Shown here piece by piece: positions 44,539 to 53,591 of a DNA stretch of 64,000 nt. Position 1 is the stretch's first letter. The number at the start of each line of letters is the position of its first letter. The notes under the pieces were generated by a model. The model was given only the letters and a program-made list of their open reading frames with translations. It was not told where the DNA came from and made no database searches. Source of the DNA: Arthrobacter ramosus (GTDB lineage: Bacteria; Actinomycetota; Actinomycetes; Actinomycetales; Micrococcaceae); NCBI RefSeq assembly GCF_039535095.1, contig NZ_BAAAWN010000001.1, positions 4,216,001 to 4,280,000 of the forward strand. Direction: 5' to 3'. The translations under genes were made by a program, and so were the position numbers.

Positions 44539-46659
44539 ATGACCACTTCGCATTTCACAGATACCGGTTCCAAGCGAGGGCAGCCGGTTCCGCCGTCGCG
44601 GTTGGTGGAGCCGCCGGAAGTGGCCGCTCCCCAGGGAGGGGGCGGCCGGCCCGGCCTGACCGGAAAGTCGCGACAGTCCCGAAAGTCCCGCCCCAACCAT
44701 GGCCCGCATACGCTGCGGCACCGCGTGGAGCTCGGCATTGTGCTCCTCGCAACGGCGGTCCTGTATCTCTGGAACCTCGGCGCTTCCGGATGGGCCAACC
44801 CGTTCTATTCCGCAGCGGCCCAGGCCGGTTCGCAGAATTGGGCCGCGTGGTTCTTCGGATCCTCCGACGCCGCCAACTCCATCACGGTGGACAAGCCGCC
44901 TGCGTCGCTCTGGATCATGGGCCTCTCGGTGCGGATCTTCGGGCTGAGCTCCTGGAGCATCCTGGTTCCCGAGGCACTCATGGGCGTTGCCACGGCATGG
45001 CTGCTTTATCTCGCCGTCCGACGGGCCGCGGCCCCCGCCACCGGCAATCCACGGCTCGCCCACCGGGCCGGGCTGCTGGCCGCCGTCGTCATGGCCATCA
45101 CCCCGGTAGCCACCCTCATGTTCCGGTTCAACAACCCGGACGCCCTGCTGGTGCTGCTCATGACGGCCGCCGGCTACGCCACGCTGCGGTCCATCCAGGA
45201 CAACAAGCTGCGCTGGCTCCTGCTGGCCGGCGTGTTTCTGGGCTTCGGCTTCCTCACCAAGCAACTCCAGGTCCTGCTGGTGGTTCCTGGATTTGCCGTG
45301 GCGTACGTGGTTGCCGCGCCGGGTGGAGTGGGGCGTCGTCTCCTTCATCTGCTTGCGGCGGGGGCAGCCATGGTGGTCTCGGCCGGCTGGTGGCTCGCCG
45401 TCGTCGAACTCATTCCGGCGAACATGCGGCCGTACATCGGCGGCTCCCAGAACAACTCGATCCTCGAACTGACGCTCGGTTACAACGGCCTGGGCAGGCT
45501 CAGTGGCCAGGAGACCGGCAGCGTCGGGGGCGGCAACGGCTGGGGAGTTCCCGGGCTGTTCCGGATGTTCAACAGCGAGTTCGGCGGCCAGATCGCGTGG
45601 CTGCTCCCCTCCGTGCTGGTCCTCGGAACGGGACTCCTGTGGCTGGGGCGCCGTGCCCCGCGCACGGATGGCGTCCGTGCCTCGGTGATCGTGTGGGGCG
45701 CGTGGGTGCTTGTCACCGGGTTGGTGTTCAGCTTCATGGCGGGCATCATCCATCCCTACTACGCAGTAGCCCTGGCCCCGGGGATCGCCGGGCTCGCGGG
45801 CTTGGGCGTCGCGCTTTTGTGGCAGCACCGCGCGCAGCTCGTCGCCGCGGTCATGCTCGCCGTAGCAGTGGCGGCAGCGGGATTCGTGGCCTTCGACCTC
45901 CTGGGCAGCACCACCGCCTATGGTCCGGGGCTGCGTTGGGCGGTGCTGCTGAGTGCGCTGGCAGCCGCGGCCGGGTTGCTGCTCTCGGGACGCTTCACCT
46001 CCCGCATTCTTCAGCGCACGACGGCGGTGCTCGCCCTCGCGGCCTCCCTCGCCGGCCCACTGGCGTACTCCATCTCAACCGCCTCCGTGACGCATAGCGG
46101 CGCAATCCCCAGCGCCGGTCCGACGACCACGTTCGGCGGCTTCGGCGGCCGGGGCGGCTTCGGACAGGGCGGCTTCGGACAAAACGGCGCAAGCCAGAAC
46201 ACAGGCCAGAACAACGCGGCCCAGAACACTCCCCCGCAAGCTCTCCGGCAGCCGGGCGCCCAGGGCGGCGGCTTTGGCGGGAACCGGCAAGGCGGCGGCA
46301 TGGGCGGCCTGCTCGGCGCCACCACGCCGTCGTCGGAAATGGTTGGCGCGCTCAAATCCGGCGCCTCGAACTACACGTGGGCGGCCGCCGTCGTGGGCTC
46401 CAACAACGCCGCAGGCTACCAGCTGGCCACCGAACTGCCCGTCATGGCGGTGGGTGGCTTCAACGGCACCGACCCGTCCCCCACGCTCGAACAGTTCCAA
46501 CAGCTCGTGGCGCAGGGCAAGATCCACTACTTCATCGCCGGCGGGACCATGCAGGCGAACAGCGGATCGGAAGCCCCTGCCCAGATCGCGCAATGGGTGG
46601 CTGCGAACTTCCAGGCACAGAGCATCGGCGGGACCACGGTGTACGCACTGGCTGGCTGA
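44539..46659 (+). CDS. ArnT/PMT-family membrane glycosyltransferase, second copy
   Basis: The 706-residue protein is a clear paralogue of the gene before it, six bases upstream. It has the same NSITVDKPPASLW loop, MFRFNNPDALLVL motif, a Gly/Gln/Asn-rich insert (FGGRGGFGQGGFGQNGASQN) and the C-terminal domain with GGFNGTDPSPTLEQFQQLV and YFIAGG. The insert here lies in the C-terminal third, not mid-protein. The pair probably arose by tandem duplication and diverged in acceptor or donor choice. Confidence 0.88.
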   Translation: MTTSHFTDTGSKRGQPVPPSRLVEPPEVAAPQGGGGRPGLTGKSRQSRKSRPNHGPHTLRHRVELGIVLLATAVLYLWNLGASGWANPFYSAAAQAGSQNWAAWFFGSSDAANSITVDKPPASLWIMGLSVRIFGLSSWSILVPEALMGVATAWLLYLAVRRAAAPATGNPRLAHRAGLLAAVVMAITPVATLMFRFNNPDALLVLLMTAAGYATLRSIQDNKLRWLLLAGVFLGFGFLTKQLQVLLVVPGFAVAYVVAAPGGVGRRLLHLLAAGAAMVVSAGWWLAVVELIPANMRPYIGGSQNNSILELTLGYNGLGRLSGQETGSVGGGNGWGVPGLFRMFNSEFGGQIAWLLPSVLVLGTGLLWLGRRAPRTDGVRASVIVWGAWVLVTGLVFSFMAGIIHPYYAVALAPGIAGLAGLGVALLWQHRAQLVAAVMLAVAVAAAGFVAFDLLGSTTAYGPGLRWAVLLSALAAAAGLLLSGRFTSRILQRTTAVLALAASLAGPLAYSISTASVTHSGAIPSAGPTTTFGGFGGRGGFGQGGFGQNGASQNTGQNNAAQNTPPQALRQPGAQGGGFGGNRQGGGMGGLLGATTPSSEMVGALKSGASNYTWAAAVVGSNNAAGYQLATELPVMAVGGFNGTDPSPTLEQFQQLVAQGKIHYFIAGGTMQANSGSEAPAQIAQWVAANFQAQSIGGTTVYALAG

Positions 46660-46670
46660 GTGGGCGTCCT

Positions 46671-46730
46671 GAAGCGTCCAGACGGGCTGTGGCAGTGACC
46701 GCGGAGTAATCCGCGATCTGCCACGCCCCG
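46671..46730. repeat. 60-nt block shared with the 3' end of the HAD gene, copy 1
   Basis: This stretch aligns without gaps to 54621-54680 with 8 differences by my count (52 of 60 identical). It contains a hairpin (GTGGCAG ... CTGCCAC outside CGCGGA-GTAA-TCCGCG). In copy 2 the minus strand encodes the last residues of a HAD phosphatase. Here the same frame would read WQIADYSAVTATARLDASG but has no gene around it. It lies 12 bases after the second ArnT-like gene. Confidence 0.85.
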
Positions 46731-46781
46731 TTTGCCGCTTTCGGGGTCCCCAGAAGAAAACTTTCAAAAAACCCCTTGTTT

Positions 46782-46795
46782 TGCAAACGTTTGCA
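46782..46795 (+). promoter_or_regulatory. LacI-family operator of the amino-sugar operon
   Basis: TGCAAACGTTTGCA is a perfect 14-bp palindrome with the central CG typical of LacI/GalR sites. It lies 61 bases before the first gene, in an AT-rich promoter stretch. The LacI protein encoded last in the operon is the expected binder. Confidence 0.85.
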
Positions 46796-46855
46796 TAGAA
46801 AAGTGGACGCCACTGCAGATCCTGTTTCCAAGCTTCATCGCATCAAGGAGGATGT

Positions 46856-48388
46856 ATGTATTTCGCCGACTGGCTCGTTTTAGGGGCCTACTTCGTGGTC
46901 ATGATAGGGATTGGCTGGTGGGCCAAGAGTCGAGTGAAAAACGCTGCCGACTTCTTCACCGCCGGTGGGAAGATGCCGTGGTGGCTGGCGGGAATTTCCC
47001 ACCACATGTCCGGCTATTCGGCTGCTGTCTTCGTGGCCTACGCCGCCATCGCCTACACCACCGGTTTCGCGCTGTATGTCTGGTGGGCGCTCACGATCAC
47101 CATCGCTTGCCTTGTGGGCTCTGTCTTTTTCGCCCCGCGCTGGCCGCGCCTGAGGCAGCGTTTCGGAATCATCTCCCCGCTCGAATACCTGGCCACGCGC
47201 TACAACCTGCCCGCTCAGCAAGTACTGGCTTGGTCCGGTGCTGCGTTGAAAGTCTTCGACGTAGCCGCCAAGTGGGCGGCTAGTGCGATCCTCCTGAACG
47301 TGTTCGCCGGGGTTCCGATTGCAGTCGGCATCCTGATCGTCGGCGGGGTCACGCTCATCTACTCGACCATTGGCGGCTTGTGGGCGGACGCATTGACCGA
47401 TATGGGCCAATTCATCATCCAGTCCGTGGCGGGCATTGCGATGCTCATCTTCGCCGTGGCCAAACTTGGGGGCGTTTCCTCGATCGCCGGAATCTGGTCG
47501 CGGCTGCCGGCCTCCCACTCGCAGCCATTCGCCGGCGACTACACCATCGGATTCTTCCTCGCCTACTGCCTGATCAGCACCATTTCCTACAACGGAGGAA
47601 CCTGGAATCTGGCTCAACGCTTCATTGCCGCCCCGTCCGGCACAGCGGCCCGCAAATCAGTCCTGCTTTCGGGCGCGCTTTATCTCGTGTGGCCACTGGT
47701 GCTCTTCTTCCCCATGTGGGCCGCGCCCCTGATCTTGCCCAATCTGACGCACCCGGATCAGGCTTATGCGCTCCTGACCCAGCAGCTGCTGCCGGTCGGC
47801 CTGGTGGGGTTGGTCGTCGCCGGAATGTTCTCACACACCATGGCCATGACCTCTTCGGACGCCAACGCGATTTCCGCCGTCGTCATCCGGGACATCATCC
47901 CTGCGTTGCGCGGTTCCCGGCGGCCCCTGACTTCGCGTGCGGAACTACTGGGTGGCCGGATTTCCACCTTCCTGTTCATCGGCTTGTCGATGGTCATTGC
48001 CCTGAGCGCGGATTCATTCGGCGGCGTCCTGGGCCTGATAATCCTCTGGTTCGGGGCCTTGGTGGGGCCAATCGCCGTTCCCATGCTGCTGGGGATGCTG
48101 CGCCCATTCCGGCGCTGCGGCCCATCGGCAGCCTTGTTCTCCTGGGCCACCGGTTTGATCGTTTTCGCACTCGCAAAGTACGCCTTGGCCGCTCCCATCG
48201 CGAGCCTGGGCACGGCCAGTGCGCAGACAATCAACGTGGCCGCCCCGGTGCTTGCGTCCGCGATCGTCTATTGCGTCTTCGGCTGGCTGCGCCCTTGGCA
48301 CAACGAGGCTTCCGACGCCCTTGTCGAGTCCCTTGACCGCGACCTTGAGCCGGCCGTATCGCTTCCAGTTGAAAGCGCCGTCGCATGA
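46856..48388 (+). CDS. Sodium:solute symporter (SSS family)
   Basis: This 510-residue transporter has about 13 membrane segments. The N-terminus MYFADWLVLGAYFVVMIGIGWWAKSRVKNAADFFTAG condenses into the SSS signature (helix one, then the basic loop and F-F-T-A-G), and MTSSDANAISAVVIRD is the Na-site region. SSS proteins of this branch take up sialic acid or other sugars and acids. AAGGAGGATGT precedes ATG 46856. It opens the LacI-controlled operon, so the substrate is probably an N-acylated amino sugar. The stop overlaps the next start in ATGA. Confidence 0.9.
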   Translation: MYFADWLVLGAYFVVMIGIGWWAKSRVKNAADFFTAGGKMPWWLAGISHHMSGYSAAVFVAYAAIAYTTGFALYVWWALTITIACLVGSVFFAPRWPRLRQRFGIISPLEYLATRYNLPAQQVLAWSGAALKVFDVAAKWAASAILLNVFAGVPIAVGILIVGGVTLIYSTIGGLWADALTDMGQFIIQSVAGIAMLIFAVAKLGGVSSIAGIWSRLPASHSQPFAGDYTIGFFLAYCLISTISYNGGTWNLAQRFIAAPSGTAARKSVLLSGALYLVWPLVLFFPMWAAPLILPNLTHPDQAYALLTQQLLPVGLVGLVVAGMFSHTMAMTSSDANAISAVVIRDIIPALRGSRRPLTSRAELLGGRISTFLFIGLSMVIALSADSFGGVLGLIILWFGALVGPIAVPMLLGMLRPFRRCGPSAALFSWATGLIVFALAKYALAAPIASLGTASAQTINVAAPVLASAIVYCVFGWLRPWHNEASDALVESLDRDLEPAVSLPVESAVA

Positions 48389-49650
48389 GCACAACCGGAT
48401 CCGAAATACGGAATCAGCTGCTCAAGGGCGTCCTCCCTTGGTGGCTCGAGAACGGAGTCGACAGGAAAATCGGCGGGGTTTTCACTTGCTTTTCCAACTC
48501 AGGACGATTGCTTTCGAACGAAAAATATACGTGGTCCCAAGGCCGCTGGGCCTGGCTCTGCTCAAGGATTGCGCTGGACAGCGAGGCCGGAATCATCGGC
48601 GAAGATCCCCGGTTGTGGGCCACTCTGTCGATTGAAACGGCCAGGTTCATCCAAGAACACGCCATCCTGGACGGCAGTGTGACGGCATACCGCACATCGG
48701 CTGAAGGGCAGGCGCTACCGTCCGGGCCGCAAGGGGAGATCGCGGTCAGTGTACTGGCCGACCTCTTTGCGGCCTTGGGCCTGGCGGGTGCAGCCCGGCT
48801 TCCCCAAGCTTCAGAGCGGGAACGTGAAGGGTGGCTGCAATCAGCCCACGCACTTCTCGCCCACGCCGAAGAAAGAATCGAGGCCCGGAACGCTCCGTCC
48901 GAGCCATACCCCGTCCGGGCCGGATTCAAGGACGCGGCCGGGCTGATGCTGCTACTAAATGTGGGCGCCCAGCTGCATTTGGCCAGCGGCTCTGCTGAAA
49001 GCGCCGACACAGCCGGTGCCGCGCTGTCCCAGCTCCTCGGCGACGGCACCTCTGAAGGCATGTGGAAGGCCGACTCCTGGTGGGAATACCGACCCGACAG
49101 CAGCGATGACCTGGACACCCTCCTGGCCCGCCACCGAACCCCCGGTCACCTTCTAGAGATGCTCTGGATGGTCATGGAAGCAGTCGAGATCATGCCTGAT
49201 CTCGCACCTCACATTCCGGACTGGCTACCGGACCTTGCCGTCCGGGCACTGGAAGCCGGCTGGGATGACCAGCACGGCGGCATCTTCCGATACGTCGACG
49301 GCACCGGAGCAGAACCACGGGGCAGGCTCCTCGGCAACGACACCTACGAAACCTTGGTGACCCAGACATGGGACACCAAGCTCTGGTGGGTCCAGGTTGA
49401 GGCCCTCTACGCGAGCAGGCTGCTCGCCGAGCGTTTCGGGCGTCCCGACCTCCTGGACTGGCATGAGCGAATCTGGTCCTACACCCTCGACACATTTCCG
49501 GACCCCTCCGGCCAGGAGTGGCTGCAAATACGCGACCGCGCGGGAAAGCCCCTCGACAAGGTGGTGGCGCTGCCAGTCAAGGACCCCTTCCATATAGCCC
49601 GATCACTCCTCCTGACTACTGAACTAGAAACCCGAAGGACACACACATGA
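48385..49650 (+). CDS. AGE-family sugar 2-epimerase
   Basis: The 421-residue protein has the (alpha/alpha)6 barrel pattern of N-acylglucosamine 2-epimerases. Family segments include KYTWSQGRWAWLCSRIA, FKDAAGLMLLL, SWWEYRPD, RHRTPGHLLEMLW with the catalytic His, TKLWWVQVEALYA, and DPFHIARSLLL with the second His. It likely interconverts free ManNAc and GlcNAc, although this family also includes mannose and cellobiose epimerases. Both flanking overlaps are 4 bases. Confidence 0.85.
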   Translation: MSTTGSEIRNQLLKGVLPWWLENGVDRKIGGVFTCFSNSGRLLSNEKYTWSQGRWAWLCSRIALDSEAGIIGEDPRLWATLSIETARFIQEHAILDGSVTAYRTSAEGQALPSGPQGEIAVSVLADLFAALGLAGAARLPQASEREREGWLQSAHALLAHAEERIEARNAPSEPYPVRAGFKDAAGLMLLLNVGAQLHLASGSAESADTAGAALSQLLGDGTSEGMWKADSWWEYRPDSSDDLDTLLARHRTPGHLLEMLWMVMEAVEIMPDLAPHIPDWLPDLAVRALEAGWDDQHGGIFRYVDGTGAEPRGRLLGNDTYETLVTQTWDTKLWWVQVEALYASRLLAERFGRPDLLDWHERIWSYTLDTFPDPSGQEWLQIRDRAGKPLDKVVALPVKDPFHIARSLLLTTELETRRTHT

Positions 49651-50396
49651 CAGCACAGACCACTTACAGCCCCGCCGTTTCCACACACCCGGACCGGGCC
49701 GCACTGGGGAAACACGCCGGCGCGCACGCAGCGGAAACGCTACGCAGGGCGCTCCGGAACCAACGGCAGGTCCGGCTGATGCTCGCGGCAGCTCCCAGCC
49801 AGGAGGCAACGCTTCAGGCGCTCGCCCAGCAACCCGGCATCGATTGGGCCCGCATAACGTGTTTCCACATGGACGACTACCTCGCGCTCGAGGCGGACGC
49901 ACCTCAAGGATTCGGAAACTGGCTGCAACGCAAGTTCTTCAGCCACCTTCCGTCGACCACCTTTCACCGCATAAACCCGGGGAACCCCGCCGAAGAGGAA
50001 GCGCAGCGCTATGGCACGCTGATGGGCCAAGATCCCTTTGACCTCGTCCTGCTGGGCTTGGGAGTCAACGGCCATCTTGCCTTCAACGATCCCCCGGCCG
50101 ACCTCACTGACCCGCTGCCCGCCCGCGTCATCAACCTGGACCAGGTAAGCCGCCAACAACAGGTGGACGAAGGGCATTTCGCGAGTGTCGACGGCGTTCC
50201 GCAGCGCGCCATCACCGTCTCCATCCCGCGGTTGTTGCATGCCTCCGAAATCATCGCTTCCGTGCCCGGTCTTGCCAAAAGGATGGCCGTCCACAACACG
50301 CTGAGCCAGCCGGTCAGCGGAGACCATCCCGGTACTGCGCTTCGCACGCACCCCAACGTCACCATCTACCTCGACGCCGAATCCGATCCGCGATGA
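49647..50396 (+). CDS. nagB: Glucosamine-6-phosphate deaminase-like isomerase
   Basis: The 249-residue NagB-fold enzyme would convert GlcN-6-P to fructose-6-P and ammonia. Key segments are CFHMDDYLALE (catalytic Asp region) and LGLGVNGHLAFNDPP (catalytic His). NagB usually has GIGENGHIAFNEP, so this copy differs at two places (Val for Glu, Asp for Glu). It lacks the C-terminal allosteric tail of the E. coli enzyme. The specificity could therefore be a related aminosugar phosphate. It is between the epimerase and the SIS protein with 4-base overlaps. Confidence 0.82.
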   Translation: MTAQTTYSPAVSTHPDRAALGKHAGAHAAETLRRALRNQRQVRLMLAAAPSQEATLQALAQQPGIDWARITCFHMDDYLALEADAPQGFGNWLQRKFFSHLPSTTFHRINPGNPAEEEAQRYGTLMGQDPFDLVLLGLGVNGHLAFNDPPADLTDPLPARVINLDQVSRQQQVDEGHFASVDGVPQRAITVSIPRLLHASEIIASVPGLAKRMAVHNTLSQPVSGDHPGTALRTHPNVTIYLDAESDPR

Positions 50397-51157
50397 ACGC
50401 AAGTGAGCAGCTCTCGCAGGACTACCTCGGAAAAATCACCGAGCTCCTTGAGCGCATCCGCCTGGAAGAAGCCGAAAACATCAGCATCGCCGCCGGCATT
50501 CTCGCGGCCCAGGTGGCCAAGGACGAACTGGTACACATCTACGGCCCAGGCGGTCACTCGAACCTGGCGAGCCAGGAGGTGTTCTTCCGGGCAGGCGGGT
50601 TGATGCACGTCTCGGCCATTTTGGACGAAGGCACCCTGCTCTCCAGCGGCGCCCTCCGGTCAATGGCCATGGAACGGACTCCGGGTTACGGCCGGATCGT
50701 CATCGAGGATGCGGGCCTCGGACCAGGGGACGTCCTGATCCTGGTCAACGCGTACGGCATCAACAGTGCCCTCATCGACGCGGCACTGACGGCACGTGAA
50801 CTATCGGTCAAGACCATCGGCGTTTCCTCGCGGGAGCACGCAGAGGAAACAGCCAGTGACCATCCCGCACGGCATCCGCAAAAGCTGAATCTGCACGACG
50901 TGGTCGACCACCACATCGACACGAAGGTTCCTGTCGGAGACGCCGTCATGAAGGTCCCCGGGGCACAGGAAAAAACAGCAGCTGTGTCCACGTTCGCCAA
51001 TGCCTTCACCCTGAACTGGCTCATGATGTCCACTATCAGCAAGCTGAACGAAATCGGGATTGAGCCGCCATTGTGGAGATCGGGAAATGCTCCAGGCGGG
51101 GACGCAGCCAACCAGCAATTCATTTCACGTTTCAAAGGACGGGTACGCAAGCTGTGA
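50393..51157 (+). CDS. SIS-domain sugar-phosphate-binding protein
   Basis: The 254-residue protein is a single SIS domain of the sugar-isomerase/UPF0309 kind. An N-terminal helix (LGKITELLERIRLEEAENIS) is followed by VAKDELVHIYGPGGHSNLA, GDVLILVNAYGINSALIDAAL and SVKTIGVSSREHAEE. The last resembles the phosphosugar-binding strand-loop. Related proteins are isomerases, lyases or etherases of phosphosugars, but the exact reaction is unknown. Within this operon it may handle a modified amino-sugar phosphate before or beside NagA. Confidence 0.78.
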   Translation: MNASEQLSQDYLGKITELLERIRLEEAENISIAAGILAAQVAKDELVHIYGPGGHSNLASQEVFFRAGGLMHVSAILDEGTLLSSGALRSMAMERTPGYGRIVIEDAGLGPGDVLILVNAYGINSALIDAALTARELSVKTIGVSSREHAEETASDHPARHPQKLNLHDVVDHHIDTKVPVGDAVMKVPGAQEKTAAVSTFANAFTLNWLMMSTISKLNEIGIEPPLWRSGNAPGGDAANQQFISRFKGRVRKL

Positions 51158-52317
51158 CACACCCGAAAACCATTGTGGGCAAAGACCCCCACCGGGGGAC
51201 CAACATAGAAATCGCCTACGACACGACCATCCTGTCGGTGCGGGAGATCGATCCGGACCAGGGGCTGCCCGTCATCGCACCGGGGTTTATCGACGGCCAG
51301 GTCAACGGTTACGGCGGACTAGACGTCAACGCCGCTGACGTCACGCCGCAAACCATCATCGACATGAGCGCGGAGCTGGCGAAGCTGGGCGTCACGACGT
51401 GGGTGCCAACCATCGTGACAGCGTCGGAAGAGGCAATCACCGGCGCGCTCGAACAGATCAACCGGGCCTGCGAAATTGATCCAAGCACCAGGGCAGCCAT
51501 CCCCTGCGTCCACATCGAGGGCCCGTTCATCTCGGATCAGGACGGTCCCCGGGGTGTCCACGACGCCGACTTCGTGCGCCCCTTGGACGTCCAGGAGGTC
51601 CGGCGCTGGCTTCGCGCAAGCGGAATGGTCGGCATCGTCACCGTCTCCCCCCATACGCCCGACGCGCCGGCCCAGATCGCCCAAATCCGCGAACTCGGCG
51701 TCCATGTGGCCATCGGACACACGCACGCGAGTCCTGAACAAATCACGGCTGCCATCACCGCGGGAGCCAGTCTGGCCACCCATCTAGGCAACGGCATAGC
51801 CACCACCCTGCCCAGGCACCCCAATGCCCTGTGGACTCAACTCGCTGACGACCGCCTCACGGCAGGACTCATAGCGGATGGCCACCACTTGCCCAGCGAT
51901 ACGCTGAAAGTCATGATCAGAGCCAAGACCCCCGAACGCGCTTATCTGGTTTCGGACAGCACCGCGCTGGCCGGCAGCGAGCCAGGCCGCCACCGTACTT
52001 CCGTGGGCGGCCTCGTGGATCTTGCCCCTGGCGGGAGGCTCTCCCATGTGGGCACGGATCTGCTCGCAGGGGCCGCCGCTACCCTCCCGGACGGTTTCCG
52101 GAACGTGATCCGAAATGTCGGCCTGGATCTATCGGAAGCCCTCAAAATGGTGACGTCCACTCCCGCCCGGGTGATCCCGGGTACCCGACCGGGGCTCGGC
52201 CACCTTCAAGTCGGTTCCCCGGCAGATTTTGTCCTGATCACCGCGGGCGGACCCGAAGCAGGGACCATTACCGCGGTTATCCAAGGCGGTCGAAAGGTAT
52301 CGGGCGAACCGGAATGA
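51154..52317 (+). CDS. nagA: N-acetylglucosamine-6-phosphate deacetylase
   Basis: The 387-residue amidohydrolase removes acetate from GlcNAc-6-P. Segments in order are VIAPGFIDGQVNGYGGLDVN, the metal Glu in CVHIEGPFIS, the metal His in VAIGHTHAS and ATHLGNGIAT, and the catalytic Asp in YLVSDSTALAG. PARVIPGTRPGLGHLQVGSPADF closes the family pattern. GTG 51154 overlaps the SIS-gene stop in GTGA. It also serves the sialic-acid locus, which lacks its own nagA. Confidence 0.92.
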   Translation: MTHPKTIVGKDPHRGTNIEIAYDTTILSVREIDPDQGLPVIAPGFIDGQVNGYGGLDVNAADVTPQTIIDMSAELAKLGVTTWVPTIVTASEEAITGALEQINRACEIDPSTRAAIPCVHIEGPFISDQDGPRGVHDADFVRPLDVQEVRRWLRASGMVGIVTVSPHTPDAPAQIAQIRELGVHVAIGHTHASPEQITAAITAGASLATHLGNGIATTLPRHPNALWTQLADDRLTAGLIADGHHLPSDTLKVMIRAKTPERAYLVSDSTALAGSEPGRHRTSVGGLVDLAPGGRLSHVGTDLLAGAAATLPDGFRNVIRNVGLDLSEALKMVTSTPARVIPGTRPGLGHLQVGSPADFVLITAGGPEAGTITAVIQGGRKVSGEPE

Positions 52318-53591
52318 GTACCAGCCAACCCGAGCAGGCCGTCCTGCGAGTCGGCGCCGCCGTCGTCGAGATCTTTCCGCCCGCAGGTACCCCAATGGCC
52401 GGATTCGCGGCTAGGACGGAACCGAGCACCGGCGTCCACGATCCCCTAACCATCCGGGCGCTGGCCGTCGATGACACCTGCTGGATCACTGTGGATGTAT
52501 GCGGCCTCCATGAAGACACATGCACCCGCATCGCACACGGTTTGCCGCTTATGCCGGAACGTGTCGCGATCACCGCGACCCACACGCACGCGGGCCCGTG
52601 CGTCATGCCGGGCCGGCTCGGAGGCCATGATCCGCGGCTCCTGGAGGAGATCGTCTTGGCTTGCCGCGAGGCCACGGAGGCCGCCGTGGCCTCCCAGCGG
52701 CCGGCGACCCTGCAATACGGCCAATCTCGCGGAGTGGACGTTGCCAGGAACCGACGCCATCCCGAACGTGCCGTGGATCCGCCAGTCCAGGTTGCCTCTT
52801 TCAACGACGCAAGCGGAGAAGTGGTTGCCTGGATTGTTCTCTATCCCTGCCACCCGGTGGTCCTGGGTCCGGAAAACCGGCTCATCAGCGGCGATTACCC
52901 GGCGTTCACCAGGAGGGTCCTGGAGGAACGTTCCCCCGGCTCAGTGGCCCTTTTCCTGCCCGGGACCGCCGGGGACATCAACTCGGGCCATCCCGCCGAC
53001 GCGTCGTACACGCTTTCCGGCTCCGCCGGCAGGACGATGGAGCAGGCGCGCAAGATCGGAGAACATGTGGCCGCATCCGTGTTGGGGACCCCGCTCCTAT
53101 CCGTCTCCGATTCCGGGAAGACCTCCGCCGCCCGGAGGACCATCAGCGTGGCAATGAATTCGCGCGATGCGGTTTCGCCCGCGGAGTTGAGCCGGCAGTG
53201 GGAGGCCGAAGCGGTTTCGGCAGCTCCGGGCCGGCGATCCCTTCTCAACGCGTGGAAGCAGTGGGCCATGGACCGCAGTCCCGAAGAGGAAATGTCCTGG
53301 GAGGCCCCGGTGAGCGTCTTCAACTGGCAGGGCCTGACCCTCGTAGGATTACCCGGAGAACCATTCCTGGCCGCAACGGAAGCCATCGCCTCCCGGGTCG
53401 AGGGGCCCGTATTCGTCACCGGCTACACCAACGGGTGCCCAGGATACTTCCCGACCGCTGATGAATATGATTTCGGAGGATACGAGGTGGAGGACGCGCA
53501 CCGCTACTACGGCATGCCGGCCCCTTTCGCGCCTGGCAGTGCCGAAGCGCTGATCCAGGCCGCATTGGAACTCATGGGTGAGCTCCAATGA
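52314..53591 (+). CDS. Cytoplasmic hydrolase of the neutral/alkaline ceramidase N-terminal fold
   Basis: The 425-residue protein matches the N-terminal catalytic half of neutral ceramidases: VGAAVVEIFPPAGTPMAGFA, ITATHTHAGPCVMPG (zinc His pair), VLYPCHPVVLGPENRLISGD (third zinc His), FLPGTAGDINSG and FVTGYTNGCPGYFPTADEYDFGG near the end. It has no signal peptide, unlike secreted ceramidases, and lacks the C-terminal immunoglobulin-like domain. In an amino-sugar operon a lipid ceramide substrate is unlikely. An amide or ester of an N-acyl sugar is a better guess. Confidence 0.8.
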   Translation: MSTSQPEQAVLRVGAAVVEIFPPAGTPMAGFAARTEPSTGVHDPLTIRALAVDDTCWITVDVCGLHEDTCTRIAHGLPLMPERVAITATHTHAGPCVMPGRLGGHDPRLLEEIVLACREATEAAVASQRPATLQYGQSRGVDVARNRRHPERAVDPPVQVASFNDASGEVVAWIVLYPCHPVVLGPENRLISGDYPAFTRRVLEERSPGSVALFLPGTAGDINSGHPADASYTLSGSAGRTMEQARKIGEHVAASVLGTPLLSVSDSGKTSAARRTISVAMNSRDAVSPAELSRQWEAEAVSAAPGRRSLLNAWKQWAMDRSPEEEMSWEAPVSVFNWQGLTLVGLPGEPFLAATEAIASRVEGPVFVTGYTNGCPGYFPTADEYDFGGYEVEDAHRYYGMPAPFAPGSAEALIQAALELMGELQ

